A DNA stretch of 64,000 nucleotides, from contig NZ_CP008852.1 in NCBI RefSeq assembly GCF_000725345.1, positions 4,642,001 to 4,706,000 on the forward strand. The letters are read 5' to 3'. This stretch comes from Pelosinus sp. UFO1. GTDB taxonomy: Bacteria; Bacillota; Negativicutes; DSM-13327. Every line of letters starts with the position of its first letter. Within the stretch, counting starts at the first letter, position 1. Shown in pieces: positions 17,641-26,838 of this stretch. The translations under genes and the position numbers were made by a program. The notes beneath the pieces are model-generated. The model saw only the letters and a program-made list of their open reading frames with translations, searched no databases and was not told where the DNA came from.

Positions 17641-19170
17641 TCAATAAATCCTTAGTAAGCCAACTTTAGCTTCTACTTCTCCAACCAGTCTACCGCCAGC
17701 AATTAAATCATGGAGACTCTTTATATCCGGTGCCGGTACCCGGTCTTCATCCAGATGCGATACAACATTGCGAATTGCTTGATGCGCTTTAATAGTACCA
17801 TCTCCAGGTGTAAGCGGTGCTAAGAAATCAATTCCTTGCGCAGCTGCCAGCATTTCAATAGCTATCACATTACAGACGTTATCCAAAATTTCTCTTGCTT
17901 GACGGGCAGCGATAGTCCCCATGCTAACATGGTCTTCTTGGTTCGCTGAAGTGGGAATAGAATCGGCGCTAGCCGGATGTACTAAGACTTTATTTTCCGA
18001 AACCAATGCAGCTGCGACATATTGTGTAATCATTAGACCGGAGTCAACCCCCGGAAAGGCTGTTAAAAATGGTGGTAGCTCACTTAAATGCACATCCAAC
18101 AAGCGATTGGTACGCCGTTCGGAAATATTGCCTAATTCAGCAATAGCGAGCTTAAGATAATCCATAACCAAAGCGATGGGCTGACCATGGAAATTCCCCC
18201 CCGAAATGGCTTCGCCTGTTTCCGGCATAATAAGTGGATTATCAGTCGCCGCATTAATTTCGATAGTCAATGTTTCCTCAACACGCCGCAGCGCATCCTT
18301 AGAGGCGCCATGTACTTGTGGCACACAGCGCAGTGAGTAGGCATCCTGTACCTTGTTGCAATTACTGTGAGAAGCAATGATAGCGCTATGTGCCGTTAGG
18401 TTCAGCATATTTTCGGTAGTCGCTATCTGACCGAGATGCGCTCTAACCTGGCTAATGCGCGGATCAAAAGCCGCTCTGGTACCTTTTAATGCTTCTACGC
18501 TTAATGCGGCTGCAATATCTGCTGCCTTCATCAGATTAACGGCATCATGCCAGACAATGGTGCCAACCGCTGTCATAATCTGTGTTCCGTTGATTAAAGC
18601 CAACCCTTCCTTACCACTCAATACAATTGGCTCTAAGCCGCAAGCTTTCAGCGCTTCATCACCTTTTACCAACTGCCCCTTAAGATAAGCCTCTCCTTCC
18701 CCCAGCATAACTAATACTATATGGGAAAGGGGAGCTAAATCCCCACTGGCACCAACAGATCCTTTCGCGGGAATTGCAGGACAGATTTGTTTATTAAGCA
18801 TATTCAGCAGCATTTCCACTGTCGATAACCGAATACCCGAATAACCTTTTGCCAATGAGTTGGCTCTAAGTAGCATAGCAGAGCGGACAACATCTTCGGG
18901 CAGATGTTCACCAACACCGGTAGCATGACTTAAAATCAAATTGCGCTGCAATTTAGCTCTTTCGTCTTTTGATATAAATATAGTGCTGAAATTACCAAAC
19001 CCGGTTGAAATGCCATAGACAGGCTTTTCTTCTTCCAATATTTTATCAACAATTCTTCGACTGGCAATGATTTGCTCGCGACCTTCATCACTAATTCTAA
19101 CCTCTTCATAGTTGCGCGCTACCTTTATCACATCTTCTAAAGTCAAAGAATTTCCATCTAATAAGATCAT
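17641..19170 (-). CDS. hutH: Histidine ammonia-lyase
   Basis: First step of histidine catabolism: L-histidine to urocanate plus ammonia, in the cytoplasm. At 509 aa it has the normal length. The self-cyclising MIO tripeptide A141-S142-G143 is in GSVGASGDLAPLSH, and the active-site YGISTGFGNF is at 52-61. It is the promoter-distal gene of the minus-strand hut cluster, 36 bp after the permease, with GGAGGCGA before the ATG. It lies last although it acts first; all enzymes are still on one strand and likely co-regulated. Confidence 0.97.
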   Translation of the reverse strand: MILLDGNSLTLEDVIKVARNYEEVRISDEGREQIIASRRIVDKILEEEKPVYGISTGFGNFSTIFISKDERAKLQRNLILSHATGVGEHLPEDVVRSAMLLRANSLAKGYSGIRLSTVEMLLNMLNKQICPAIPAKGSVGASGDLAPLSHIVLVMLGEGEAYLKGQLVKGDEALKACGLEPIVLSGKEGLALINGTQIMTAVGTIVWHDAVNLMKAADIAAALSVEALKGTRAAFDPRISQVRAHLGQIATTENMLNLTAHSAIIASHSNCNKVQDAYSLRCVPQVHGASKDALRRVEETLTIEINAATDNPLIMPETGEAISGGNFHGQPIALVMDYLKLAIAELGNISERRTNRLLDVHLSELPPFLTAFPGVDSGLMITQYVAAALVSENKVLVHPASADSIPTSANQEDHVSMGTIAARQAREILDNVCNVIAIEMLAAAQGIDFLAPLTPGDGTIKAHQAIRNVVSHLDEDRVPAPDIKSLHDLIAGGRLVGEVEAKVGLLRIY

Positions 19171-19206
19171 GCTAGAATCGCCTCCGCTTCTTAAAATCTT
19201 GCTGAT

Positions 19207-20643
19207 TTATTTTGCAATTTCTGCTGGCTTTTGTTCATGTTTGCTGTGAATAAAAATATAATACAGATAAATACCTGCAACAATTGGTAAGCCCGTATAA
19301 AGGACAATTTGTTGACCTTCAATAAATGCTAAACTGGCGATAATACAAATATTTAAGATAATTGCCACAATTGGCAAAACGGGATATAAGGGTGTTCGGA
19401 AGACCAAATCTTTTAAATCGCCGCCAAGTTCCAAAAAGTGTTTGCGGAAATTAATCTGGCACCAAGAAATGACAATCCAAATTAAGCAACCAGTTAAGCC
19501 GACACTAGACATCAACCATATATATACGGTGTCAGCAGCGTATTCACTAGTCAACAGTGATAATCCGGATAACACCAGCGTTAAAAATATGCCGTTAATG
19601 GGAACGCCTCCCGAATTTAGATGACCCAACCATTTTGGTGCATGCCCGTCTTTAGACATTGACCACAATAATCGTGAACAAACATAAAGCGCAGAATTAC
19701 TGGCTGATAATGCTGAAGTCAGTACAACAAAACTCATGATATCCTTTGCAATGGGAATACCGATACGACCAAATACGTATGCAAAGGGACTTTCTAATAC
19801 ACCTGCTTCTTTGTAGGGAATCGTTGCGCCTAGTACAATAATTGCCAATACATAAAACACAATGATTCTAAAAACAACACCTTTAATAACCTTAGGCACA
19901 TTTTTACCGGGATCTTCACATTCACCAGCTGCCACCCCCACCAGTTCCGATCCCTGGAAAGAATATACGACTGTAATCATAGTTAAAAACAACGCCCAAC
20001 CACCATTAGGAAATAATCCCGCTCCCGTATTAAAATTAGAAAATCCAATAGCGCCCTCGTTACCAACAGTACCAAACATCAAACCAGCACCTGCAAGTAT
20101 AAAGGCAATAATCGCAGCAACTTTGATGCCAGCAAACCAAAACTCAGTTTCACCATAAACCTTTACCGAAATCAAGTTCAAAACAGTTACCAGCACGGCA
20201 AATAATACACACCATATCCAAATAGATACATCAGGAAACCATAGAGCCATAATAATAGCTGAAGCGGTGAAATTAGCGGCAATACAAACTGCCCAATTAA
20301 TCCAATATAGCCACCCCACGGTAAAACCTACACCTGGAGAAATAAATTTCACTGCATAGCTTTGGAATGACCCTGATACTGGCATTGCCACGGCCAGCTC
20401 CCCTAAGCATAGTAAAGCCAAATACATCACCATGCCACCAAAGAGAAACGCTAGTACAGCACCAACGGGGCCGGCCTCGCTTACCACCTGTCCGGCACCC
20501 AAAAAAAGTCCGGTACCAATCGTGCCACCAATCGAAATCATCATCATATGCCTTGATTTCAGCCCACGATTAAGACCTTTTTTCTCTGGAACCAACTCTT
20601 CCACATTTACTGCCGGTTTATTGGAATTCGTCAGTTTCGTCAC
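19207..20643 (-). CDS. Amino acid permease (APC superfamily, AAT type), probable histidine importer
   Basis: A 478-aa membrane protein with 12 predicted helices. The AAT-family start pattern is clear: LKSRHMMMISIGGTIGTGLFLGAG in the first helix, then SGSFQSYA and GWLYWINWA. Relatives include ProY, HutT and GABA permeases, which are proton-coupled symporters. Position between hutH and fchA in the hut cluster argues for uptake of histidine (or urocanate); specificity is inferred from context only. It starts with GTG six bases after GGAGGG. Confidence 0.88.
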   Translation of the reverse strand: MTKLTNSNKPAVNVEELVPEKKGLNRGLKSRHMMMISIGGTIGTGLFLGAGQVVSEAGPVGAVLAFLFGGMVMYLALLCLGELAVAMPVSGSFQSYAVKFISPGVGFTVGWLYWINWAVCIAANFTASAIIMALWFPDVSIWIWCVLFAVLVTVLNLISVKVYGETEFWFAGIKVAAIIAFILAGAGLMFGTVGNEGAIGFSNFNTGAGLFPNGGWALFLTMITVVYSFQGSELVGVAAGECEDPGKNVPKVIKGVVFRIIVFYVLAIIVLGATIPYKEAGVLESPFAYVFGRIGIPIAKDIMSFVVLTSALSASNSALYVCSRLLWSMSKDGHAPKWLGHLNSGGVPINGIFLTLVLSGLSLLTSEYAADTVYIWLMSSVGLTGCLIWIVISWCQINFRKHFLELGGDLKDLVFRTPLYPVLPIVAIILNICIIASLAFIEGQQIVLYTGLPIVAGIYLYYIFIHSKHEQKPAEIAK

Positions 20644-20720
20644 AACAGTCCCTCCATTTCCTTAATTCTCTTTACTTAGGTTCTTTTTCTTGCCCGCACT
20701 AGCTTACATTAAATGCCCAT

Positions 20721-21350
20721 TTATATTTTTTCATCCACGGTCTTAGTCAATTGAGCCATTAAAGCCTCAGAGCGCACTACAATGTCCTCTATATTGCCTT
20801 TCAATTCAGCAACAAAATCTAAATCTTTAATGGAACCCAGGTTAATCCGTACATTATAGATAGCCGACCACATGGCAGCTTGCGCCATTCTCCCGGCTAC
20901 CGCTGCATCACTAGCCGCATTCGTGTTGCCAATAGAAAGCATTTTCTCCGATAATTCCAATACCTCTAAACAAACCTTGGCAACCTTAAGGGGTAGATTC
21001 GATGCACCTTTAAGTGCTTCTTGGATGGCATCGCTGCGCCGTAACTTTTCTTCTTCGATGCTCTTCGGTAGCTTATATGCGTTTATTACATTATTGAATG
21101 CCTCGGTATCCTCATCGATATACTTTTCCAGTACCGCTAAACATTTTTCTAAATCTGAAATCAGCTTTCTACTTTCTTCATGCGCAGCCTCATATTTCAC
21201 ACTACTTACCGTTAGATTCCCTACCATAATTCCCAGTGCCGCCCCGATAGCACCTGCTAAGGCAGCTGCACTCCCGCCTCCAGGTGCGGCGGAGTCTGAT
21301 TTTAGCTCAGCTAAAAAATCCGTAATGCTTTTATCGATTAGCAAATTCAT
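20721..21350 (-). CDS. fchA: Formimidoyl-THF cyclodeaminase
   Basis: Converts 5-formimino-THF to 5,10-methenyl-THF plus ammonia, feeding the one-carbon pool. It is a 209-aa helical protein of the FTCD_C family with the N-terminal signature LAELKSDSAAPGGGSAAALAGAIGAALG. In animals this domain is fused to the formiminotransferase; here the two are separate adjacent genes, as in clostridia. GGAGG almost touches the annotated ATG, and the third codon is a TTG at better spacing, so the true start may be two codons later. It lies 28 bp after ftcD. Confidence 0.93.
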   Translation of the reverse strand: MNLLIDKSITDFLAELKSDSAAPGGGSAAALAGAIGAALGIMVGNLTVSSVKYEAAHEESRKLISDLEKCLAVLEKYIDEDTEAFNNVINAYKLPKSIEEEKLRRSDAIQEALKGASNLPLKVAKVCLEVLELSEKMLSIGNTNAASDAAVAGRMAQAAMWSAIYNVRINLGSIKDLDFVAELKGNIEDIVVRSEALMAQLTKTVDEKI

Positions 21351-21378
21351 TCCTCCCAGCTTTTATCATGATTCCTAG

Positions 21379-22269
21379 TTAAATGTTTTCTTCCATAACT
21401 TGCTTACGACTGAATCCTTCCAGACGTAGGTAATAGTCCGCTGTATCAATCAGTGCCTGCATTGGTACCAATCCTACAATCTCACTGCCAATAATATTCA
21501 CACCGTAACGGGCTGCTTCATTTTTGACCGTTTCGAAAACCCGGTAGAGAGGTGTACCTTCATAATTAATCATGTTAATGGTTACCTGCGCTACATTCCG
21601 TTCTTCAATCATAATTCCCATAGCACGGCAGTATTTAAAACCGCCTTTGGCTTCCCGGATGGCATTAGCAATCTTCTTGGCTATTGCAACATCGCTGGTA
21701 CTTAAATTGATGTTATAGGCAATTAAGCATTGTCTAGCCCCCACCACTGTAGCACCAGCCTTAGGATGCATCTTTGCTGGACCATAATCAGGCTTTCTTT
21801 CAGGCTCGCTAATGGCTGCTTTTAAACCTTCATACTGTCCTTTACGAACGTCTGGCAAGTTCTTACGTTCGCTTCTTTTTGCAGCTGCTTCATACATATA
21901 CACTGGAATATCCAGCTTCTCGGCAATTTCTTGGCCTAATTCATTGGCAAGTTCAACACACTCATCAAGACTGATCCCTTTTATCGGAATAAATGGAATT
22001 ACGTCAGTAGCTCCTACCCGTGGATGCTCGCCATGATGTTGTTCCATATCAATCAATTCCGCAGCCTTCGCACAAGAGGCAAAAGCTGCCTGTTTAACGG
22101 CTGCCGGTTCACCAACAAAAGTTACTACCGATCGATTATGACTCGCATCCGATTGTACATCCAAAAGTTTGATTCCTTCTACTTTTTTAACTTCATTTAC
22201 AATGGCTTCAATGACCTCAGGACGACGTCCTTCACTAAAGTTAGGTACACATTCAACTAATTTACTCAC
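21379..22269 (-). CDS. ftcD: Glutamate formimidoyltransferase
   Basis: Moves the formimino group from N-formimidoyl-L-glutamate to tetrahydrofolate, releasing glutamate. At about 296 aa it is the free-standing transferase. The family start MSKLVECVPNFSEGRRPEVIEAI is recognisable, as is the His-bearing QHHGEHPRVGATDVIPF. I choose GTG at 22269: GGAGG lies nine bases upstream, and it reproduces the usual family N terminus, whereas the TTG at 22275 is only three bases from the ribosome site. The start overlaps the hutI stop by 8 bp (GTGAGTAA), indicating translational coupling. Confidence 0.95.
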   Translation of the reverse strand: MSKLVECVPNFSEGRRPEVIEAIVNEVKKVEGIKLLDVQSDASHNRSVVTFVGEPAAVKQAAFASCAKAAELIDMEQHHGEHPRVGATDVIPFIPIKGISLDECVELANELGQEIAEKLDIPVYMYEAAAKRSERKNLPDVRKGQYEGLKAAISEPERKPDYGPAKMHPKAGATVVGARQCLIAYNINLSTSDVAIAKKIANAIREAKGGFKYCRAMGIMIEERNVAQVTINMINYEGTPLYRVFETVKNEAARYGVNIIGSEIVGLVPMQALIDTADYYLRLEGFSRKQVMEENI

Positions 22270-23557
22270 TATCAATTACCTCCAAATTTGCCATACGTTT
22301 ATCTACAACCACTTGCCCTTTTTTAATGACCTTATCGATGATATCCATTCCAACATGATAACTCAGAAATAAATGTGATGGGTATTTGAGTATAAGAATA
22401 TCCCCCTGCTTCCCACGTTCTAAAGTCCCAATGTGATCTGCCCTCCCGACAGCAGCGGCTCCGTTCAGCGTTAACGCCGTCAGAATTTCTGCTGGCGAAA
22501 GTTTTAGCTGAATAGCCGCTAATGCGATCAACATGGGGATTGAATGACTAAAACAGCTGCCTGGATTATAGTCGGTTGCTAACGCAATTGCTCCGCCGCT
22601 ATCAATCATCGCTCTGGCTTTGGCATACTCTTCCCTCAGACAAAACGCTGTCATTGGCAATACCGTCGCTACTACACCTCGTGCAGCCATGTCAGCAATC
22701 CCCTTGTCTGATGCCTGCAACAAGTGATCAGCAGAAATAGCTCCTAGTTCCGCTGCAAGCTCAGCTCCACCAAAGGATACAATCTCATCCGCATGGATTT
22801 TTGTTTTAAGCCCCAGAGTACTTGCAGCTTGCAGAATTTTTCTTGTTTGTTTTACAGAAAATACCCCCTTCTCACAGAACACATCGCAAAACTCTGCAAT
22901 TCCCTGCTCGACTACTGCCGGCAGAACTTTTTGTATGATAAATGCCACATAATCATCTACTCGCCCTCGATACTCAGGCGGCACAGCATGTGCCCCCATA
23001 AAAGTGGGAACAACTTCGGCAGCATGACGATTGTTTAATTCTCCCATGACCTTTAATTGCCTTAGTTCCGTATCCAAATCCAGCCCATAACCACTTTTGC
23101 CTTCGACAGTAGTAACTCCCATGGCGAGCATGGCATCTAGCCGTTTTGATGCAGTCTGTAGCATTGCCTCATAGCCCATAGATTGCGTAGCTTTAACGGT
23201 ATTTAAAATACCACCGCCACGTTCTAAGATATCTAAATAAGGCGTCCCGTCTAGTCTCCAGAAAAATTCTTCGGGACGATAACCGCCGAAGACAAAATGT
23301 GTGTGGGAATCTACAAACCCAGGAATTACACTACAACCTGAAGCATCAATGATTTCCGTATTTGCCTCATTATAGACAGGCAAGTCAGAGGTTAATCCTA
23401 CCCATTCAATGATGCCTTTTTTTACTAGGATTGCTCCGTCTTCAATTTTCTCTAATTGATTCATCGCTGCACCTTTTTTTGCTGCCGTTCCAGTATTGGT
23501 AACAATTTCAGCTGCATGTTTGATTAGTAAGGATCTGCTGCCACTTTCCCTATGCAA
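22262..23557 (-). CDS. hutI: Imidazolonepropionase
   Basis: Third step of histidine degradation: hydrolyses 4-imidazolone-5-propionate to N-formimidoyl-L-glutamate. It is an amidohydrolase-fold metalloenzyme of 431 aa. Metal ligands H85 and H87 lie in GFVDSHTHFVFGG, further ligands are in KIHADEIVSFGG and SADHLLQAS, and the late Asp is in ALATDYNPGS. It starts with TTG five bases after AAGGGGGAG. It lies between hutU (33 bp upstream) and ftcD (8-bp overlap), so its product passes to enzymes encoded in the same cluster. Confidence 0.96.
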   Translation of the reverse strand: MHRESGSRSLLIKHAAEIVTNTGTAAKKGAAMNQLEKIEDGAILVKKGIIEWVGLTSDLPVYNEANTEIIDASGCSVIPGFVDSHTHFVFGGYRPEEFFWRLDGTPYLDILERGGGILNTVKATQSMGYEAMLQTASKRLDAMLAMGVTTVEGKSGYGLDLDTELRQLKVMGELNNRHAAEVVPTFMGAHAVPPEYRGRVDDYVAFIIQKVLPAVVEQGIAEFCDVFCEKGVFSVKQTRKILQAASTLGLKTKIHADEIVSFGGAELAAELGAISADHLLQASDKGIADMAARGVVATVLPMTAFCLREEYAKARAMIDSGGAIALATDYNPGSCFSHSIPMLIALAAIQLKLSPAEILTALTLNGAAAVGRADHIGTLERGKQGDILILKYPSHLFLSYHVGMDIIDKVIKKGQVVVDKRMANLEVIDSE

Positions 23558-23590
23558 AATATCTCCCCCTTTGCACTTTAACCCTTGCTA

Positions 23591-25618
23591 TTAAAAAAAA
23601 GCCGCTACAACTTTATCTATCAGTTCATCTGTTGGTATATAAGGAATAGTCACATGAGCTTTCTCTTTATAATCGCGATTAAATTCAATAATTGTTTCGA
23701 TGGAATGTTCATTTCTTGCCCATGAACGCCGGGCTACGCCGCCAATAACATCCCATAGTATTGCCGATCGCAAGATTTCATCCACCCTTTTACTACCATC
23801 CAAAACCATGCCAAATCCACCATTAATAGACTTACCAATTCCAACACCGCCGCCGTTGTGCAGCGCTACTAGGCTCATCCCTCTAGCAGCATTTCCGGCG
23901 AAACATTGCACTGCCATATCTGCCATTACATTACTACCATCCCGGATGTTCGCCGTTTCACGGAAAGGTGAATCAGTACCGCTGACATCGTGATGGTCCC
24001 GCCCTAACATAACTGGACCAATCTCACCGGTACGTACCATTTCATTAAACCGTAAAGCAATCTTCTTACGACCTTCTGCATCCTGGTATAAAATTCGCGC
24101 TTGGGTTCCTACAACCAATCCATTCTTCTCAGCATCACGAATCCAAATATAATTGTCCCTGTCCTGACCACGCCGTTCAGGATTAATGCATTGCATTGCT
24201 GCCTGGTCAGTCTTATGTAAGTCCTCTGGTTTGCCGCTCAAGCAAACCCAGCGGAACGGTCCATAGCCGTAATCAAACAACTGCGGCCCCATAATGTCTT
24301 CCACATAAGAAGGAAAAATAAAGCCATCTTTTTCATCATGCCCGTTTTTAGCAATTTCTTTAACCCCGGCATCATAGATGGCCTTCATAAATGCATTGCC
24401 ATAATCAAAGAAATACGCTCCTCGCTCTACCAATTCTTTAACTAATTCAAAATGACGTTGTAAACTTTTATTGACCAATTCATGAAATTGGCTGCGATTA
24501 TTCCTCAATAGTGCAGTTCTCTCTTCAAAAGTCAGCCCTTGTGGGCAATAACCACCGTCATAGGCTGCATGGCAAGAAGTTTGGTCAGACAATAAGTCAA
24601 TATGCTTCCGATTCGCTACTGCATATTCCAGTAAATCCACTATATTGCCATGATAAGCTATGGATATCGCCTTACCCTTAGATTGATATTCCTCCGCAAT
24701 CTTAAATACCTGATCAAGATCATCGCTGCATTGGTCGACCCATCCCTGTTCCAGCCGTGTATGAATACGAGAAAAGTCTACTTCAGCGATAATACCGACT
24801 GCACCAGCAATTTCCGTTGCCTTAGGTTGTGCACCACTCATACCACCCAATCCAGAGGAAACAAATAACTTTCCATGCAAATCATCGTCAGGTGCTACGC
24901 CCAATTTAATCCTGCCTGCAGTCAATAAAGTGTTAAATGTTCCATGAACAATGCCCTGTGGGCCAATGTACATCCAACCGCCGGCTGTCATTTGTCCATA
25001 ATTAGCAACTCCCATTTGTTCAGCGACTTCCCAATCATTCTGATTATCGAACATCCCCACCATTAGTGCATTCGTAATAATTACCCTAGGCGCTTCAGGT
25101 TTTGACGGAAACAATCCCAAGGGATGACCGGACTCTATAACCAACGTTTGATCCTGAGTCATAACTTCCAAATACTTTTTAATCAACCGATACTGCATCC
25201 AGTTTTGACATACACTGCCTGTTTCTCCGTAAGTCACCATTTCGTATGGATAAAGTGCTACATTGTGATCTAGGTTATTATCAATCATGACCTGAAACGC
25301 TTTACCTTCTATGCAATCTCCTTTGTATTCATCTAAGGGTTTTCCGTAGATCCTTTCTGAAGGCATATATCGATAAGCATAAATACGCCCATATGCTTTT
25401 AATTCTTCCATGAACTCCCTTGCCAATTGACTATGTAATGCTTCTGGGACATACCGCAGAGCATTTTTTAATGCCACTTTACTTTGTTCAATTGTTAAAC
25501 GAAAACCTCTATCTGGCGCCCTACGCACCCCTTTTTCAAATATAGGTGGCTCCGGCAAAACATCGTCCAACTTAACAGTCATGGCACAAGTGATTACTGT
25601 ATTGTCAATATTCATCAT
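23591..25618 (-). CDS. hutU: Urocanate hydratase, long form
   Basis: Second step of the pathway: urocanate plus water to imidazolonepropionate, using NAD+ as an electrophilic cofactor. The protein is about 675 aa, like the animal UROC1 enzymes, rather than about 555 aa as in Pseudomonas and Bacillus. Signatures include TAGGWMYIGPQGIVHGT, SSGLGGMSGAQPKA and the catalytic region SDQTSCHAAYDGGYCPQGL. The frame extends to 25669, but AAGGGGA lies five bases before the ATG pair at 25618/25615. An internal promoter with tandem TTGACR repeats lies in the 177-bp gap upstream. Confidence 0.95.
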   Translation of the reverse strand: MMNIDNTVITCAMTVKLDDVLPEPPIFEKGVRRAPDRGFRLTIEQSKVALKNALRYVPEALHSQLAREFMEELKAYGRIYAYRYMPSERIYGKPLDEYKGDCIEGKAFQVMIDNNLDHNVALYPYEMVTYGETGSVCQNWMQYRLIKKYLEVMTQDQTLVIESGHPLGLFPSKPEAPRVIITNALMVGMFDNQNDWEVAEQMGVANYGQMTAGGWMYIGPQGIVHGTFNTLLTAGRIKLGVAPDDDLHGKLFVSSGLGGMSGAQPKATEIAGAVGIIAEVDFSRIHTRLEQGWVDQCSDDLDQVFKIAEEYQSKGKAISIAYHGNIVDLLEYAVANRKHIDLLSDQTSCHAAYDGGYCPQGLTFEERTALLRNNRSQFHELVNKSLQRHFELVKELVERGAYFFDYGNAFMKAIYDAGVKEIAKNGHDEKDGFIFPSYVEDIMGPQLFDYGYGPFRWVCLSGKPEDLHKTDQAAMQCINPERRGQDRDNYIWIRDAEKNGLVVGTQARILYQDAEGRKKIALRFNEMVRTGEIGPVMLGRDHHDVSGTDSPFRETANIRDGSNVMADMAVQCFAGNAARGMSLVALHNGGGVGIGKSINGGFGMVLDGSKRVDEILRSAILWDVIGGVARRSWARNEHSIETIIEFNRDYKEKAHVTIPYIPTDELIDKVVAAFF

Positions 25619-25698
25619 CAAATCCCCTTCCCCAAAAACTATATTCAGTAAAACAATGCAAAAAATCAATATATACTCTAAATATTTATTATATTCTG

Positions 25699-25731
25699 AT
25701 TATATTGCAACTACTGTCAAAATAACGTCAA
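25699..25731 (-). promoter_or_regulatory. hutU promoter with tandem 11-bp-spaced TTGACR repeats
   Basis: On the minus strand TTGACG (25731-25726) and TTGACA (25720-25715) start exactly 11 bp apart, and TATAAT follows at 25704-25699, ten bases after the second repeat. The block TTTGACGTTATTTTGACAGT matches the one before the PAS gene at 19 of 20 positions. The second repeat is too close to the -10 for a normal -35, so activator-type binding over the -35 region is likely. Confidence 0.65.
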
Positions 25732-25795
25732 AAACCGTTTCCTGATTTTAAAGAAAATACCTTATATCGTCTAAATAAAATTTAGAACTTCGCTT

Positions 25796-26806
25796 TCATC
25801 TTGCTAATCCTTTCAGTCGACAGAGAGTATCGACTACTGCGAAAATAATCACTTTTGCTAAGCTTGCAGTTGCTCGGTCATGATCAAATCGCGGTGACAC
25901 TTCGGCAATATCAAACCCAACTACTTTTTTTGTGCGAAGTATATGTTTTAAATACTTTAGCACTATCTCGGGATGCAACCCTAGGGGTTGTGGCGCACTT
26001 ACCCCGGGAGCAAAGGAAGAAGCAAACACATCTGCGCAAACTGTTACATAAAGATGGGGCACCAACTGCATAAAATAATCGAGTTTCTCTATAATAAGCT
26101 CATCATTGTTCGTGAAAATATCACCTGCTAATAAATAATCAACGCCTAATTGCTGAGCTGTTTTAAATAATTCAAGTGTATTGCTGCTACGTTGGATTCC
26201 CAGACAAAAATAGTGGAACATTTCCCTCCATTGGTTGGCATCATCAGCAATCTGGCTAAACATCGTCCCTGAATTTCCGCCGCCGACAAAAGGGCGAAGG
26301 TCAAAATGAGAATCAAAATTTAAGATACCCAATTCACATTTGCCATCGTTTTGCCGTAGAAAATCTGCTTGCCCCCGAAAGTGTCCTAAGGCGGTTTCAT
26401 GCCCGCCGCCAATAACAAGAGGAAACAGTCCGGCCTGCCTGAGACGAAAAACAGCTTGTTCCAGCGCCACCTGGCTTTTCATTAATTCTCCATCTGTGCA
26501 GGTAATATTCCCTGCATCAAACAAAGATACCTCAGAAGAAAATGAACACGGTAAGTTGGAAAGTTCACTGCGAATTCCCTCGGGTCCCGAGGAAGCTCCC
26601 TTGCGTCCATTGTTCCGTATAATACCTTCGTCACAGCAAAAACCTAGCAAAGCAAATCCCATTTTACCCGTAAATTCACCGATTGGCTGCCTTAAATCCA
26701 ATGGTTTTATCCATTGGTGCCACCGGAAGGCATCATAATTTTCTTTACTGTCAATCCGTCCTCGCCATATCGTAAAATCTGCTACTTCATATCGATTCTG
26801 AAACAT
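25796..26806 (-). CDS. hutG: Formimidoylglutamase
   Basis: Manganese enzyme of the arginase/agmatinase family that hydrolyses N-formimidoyl-L-glutamate to glutamate plus formamide. It has 336 aa. Family motifs are VIGGGHETALGH, NFDSHFDLRP (for DAHFD) and VCADVFASSFAPGVSAP. In the last motif the first Asp of the arginase DxD pair is a Cys; I believe some HutG relatives share this but cannot check. It lies 32 bp after fhs and 177 bp before hutU. Its presence next to ftcD-fchA gives the cell two exits from the same intermediate. Confidence 0.88.
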   Translation of the reverse strand: MFQNRYEVADFTIWRGRIDSKENYDAFRWHQWIKPLDLRQPIGEFTGKMGFALLGFCCDEGIIRNNGRKGASSGPEGIRSELSNLPCSFSSEVSLFDAGNITCTDGELMKSQVALEQAVFRLRQAGLFPLVIGGGHETALGHFRGQADFLRQNDGKCELGILNFDSHFDLRPFVGGGNSGTMFSQIADDANQWREMFHYFCLGIQRSSNTLELFKTAQQLGVDYLLAGDIFTNNDELIIEKLDYFMQLVPHLYVTVCADVFASSFAPGVSAPQPLGLHPEIVLKYLKHILRTKKVVGFDIAEVSPRFDHDRATASLAKVIIFAVVDTLCRLKGLAR

Positions 26807-26838
26807 AAAATCCTCCAGCTAGTCATACATTATGTTTT

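Noticed and set aside
20872-21378. Long plus-strand open frame (168 codons) opposite fchA.
   Set aside because: It is a mirror frame of a clearly coding gene, with no ribosome site or recognisable product.
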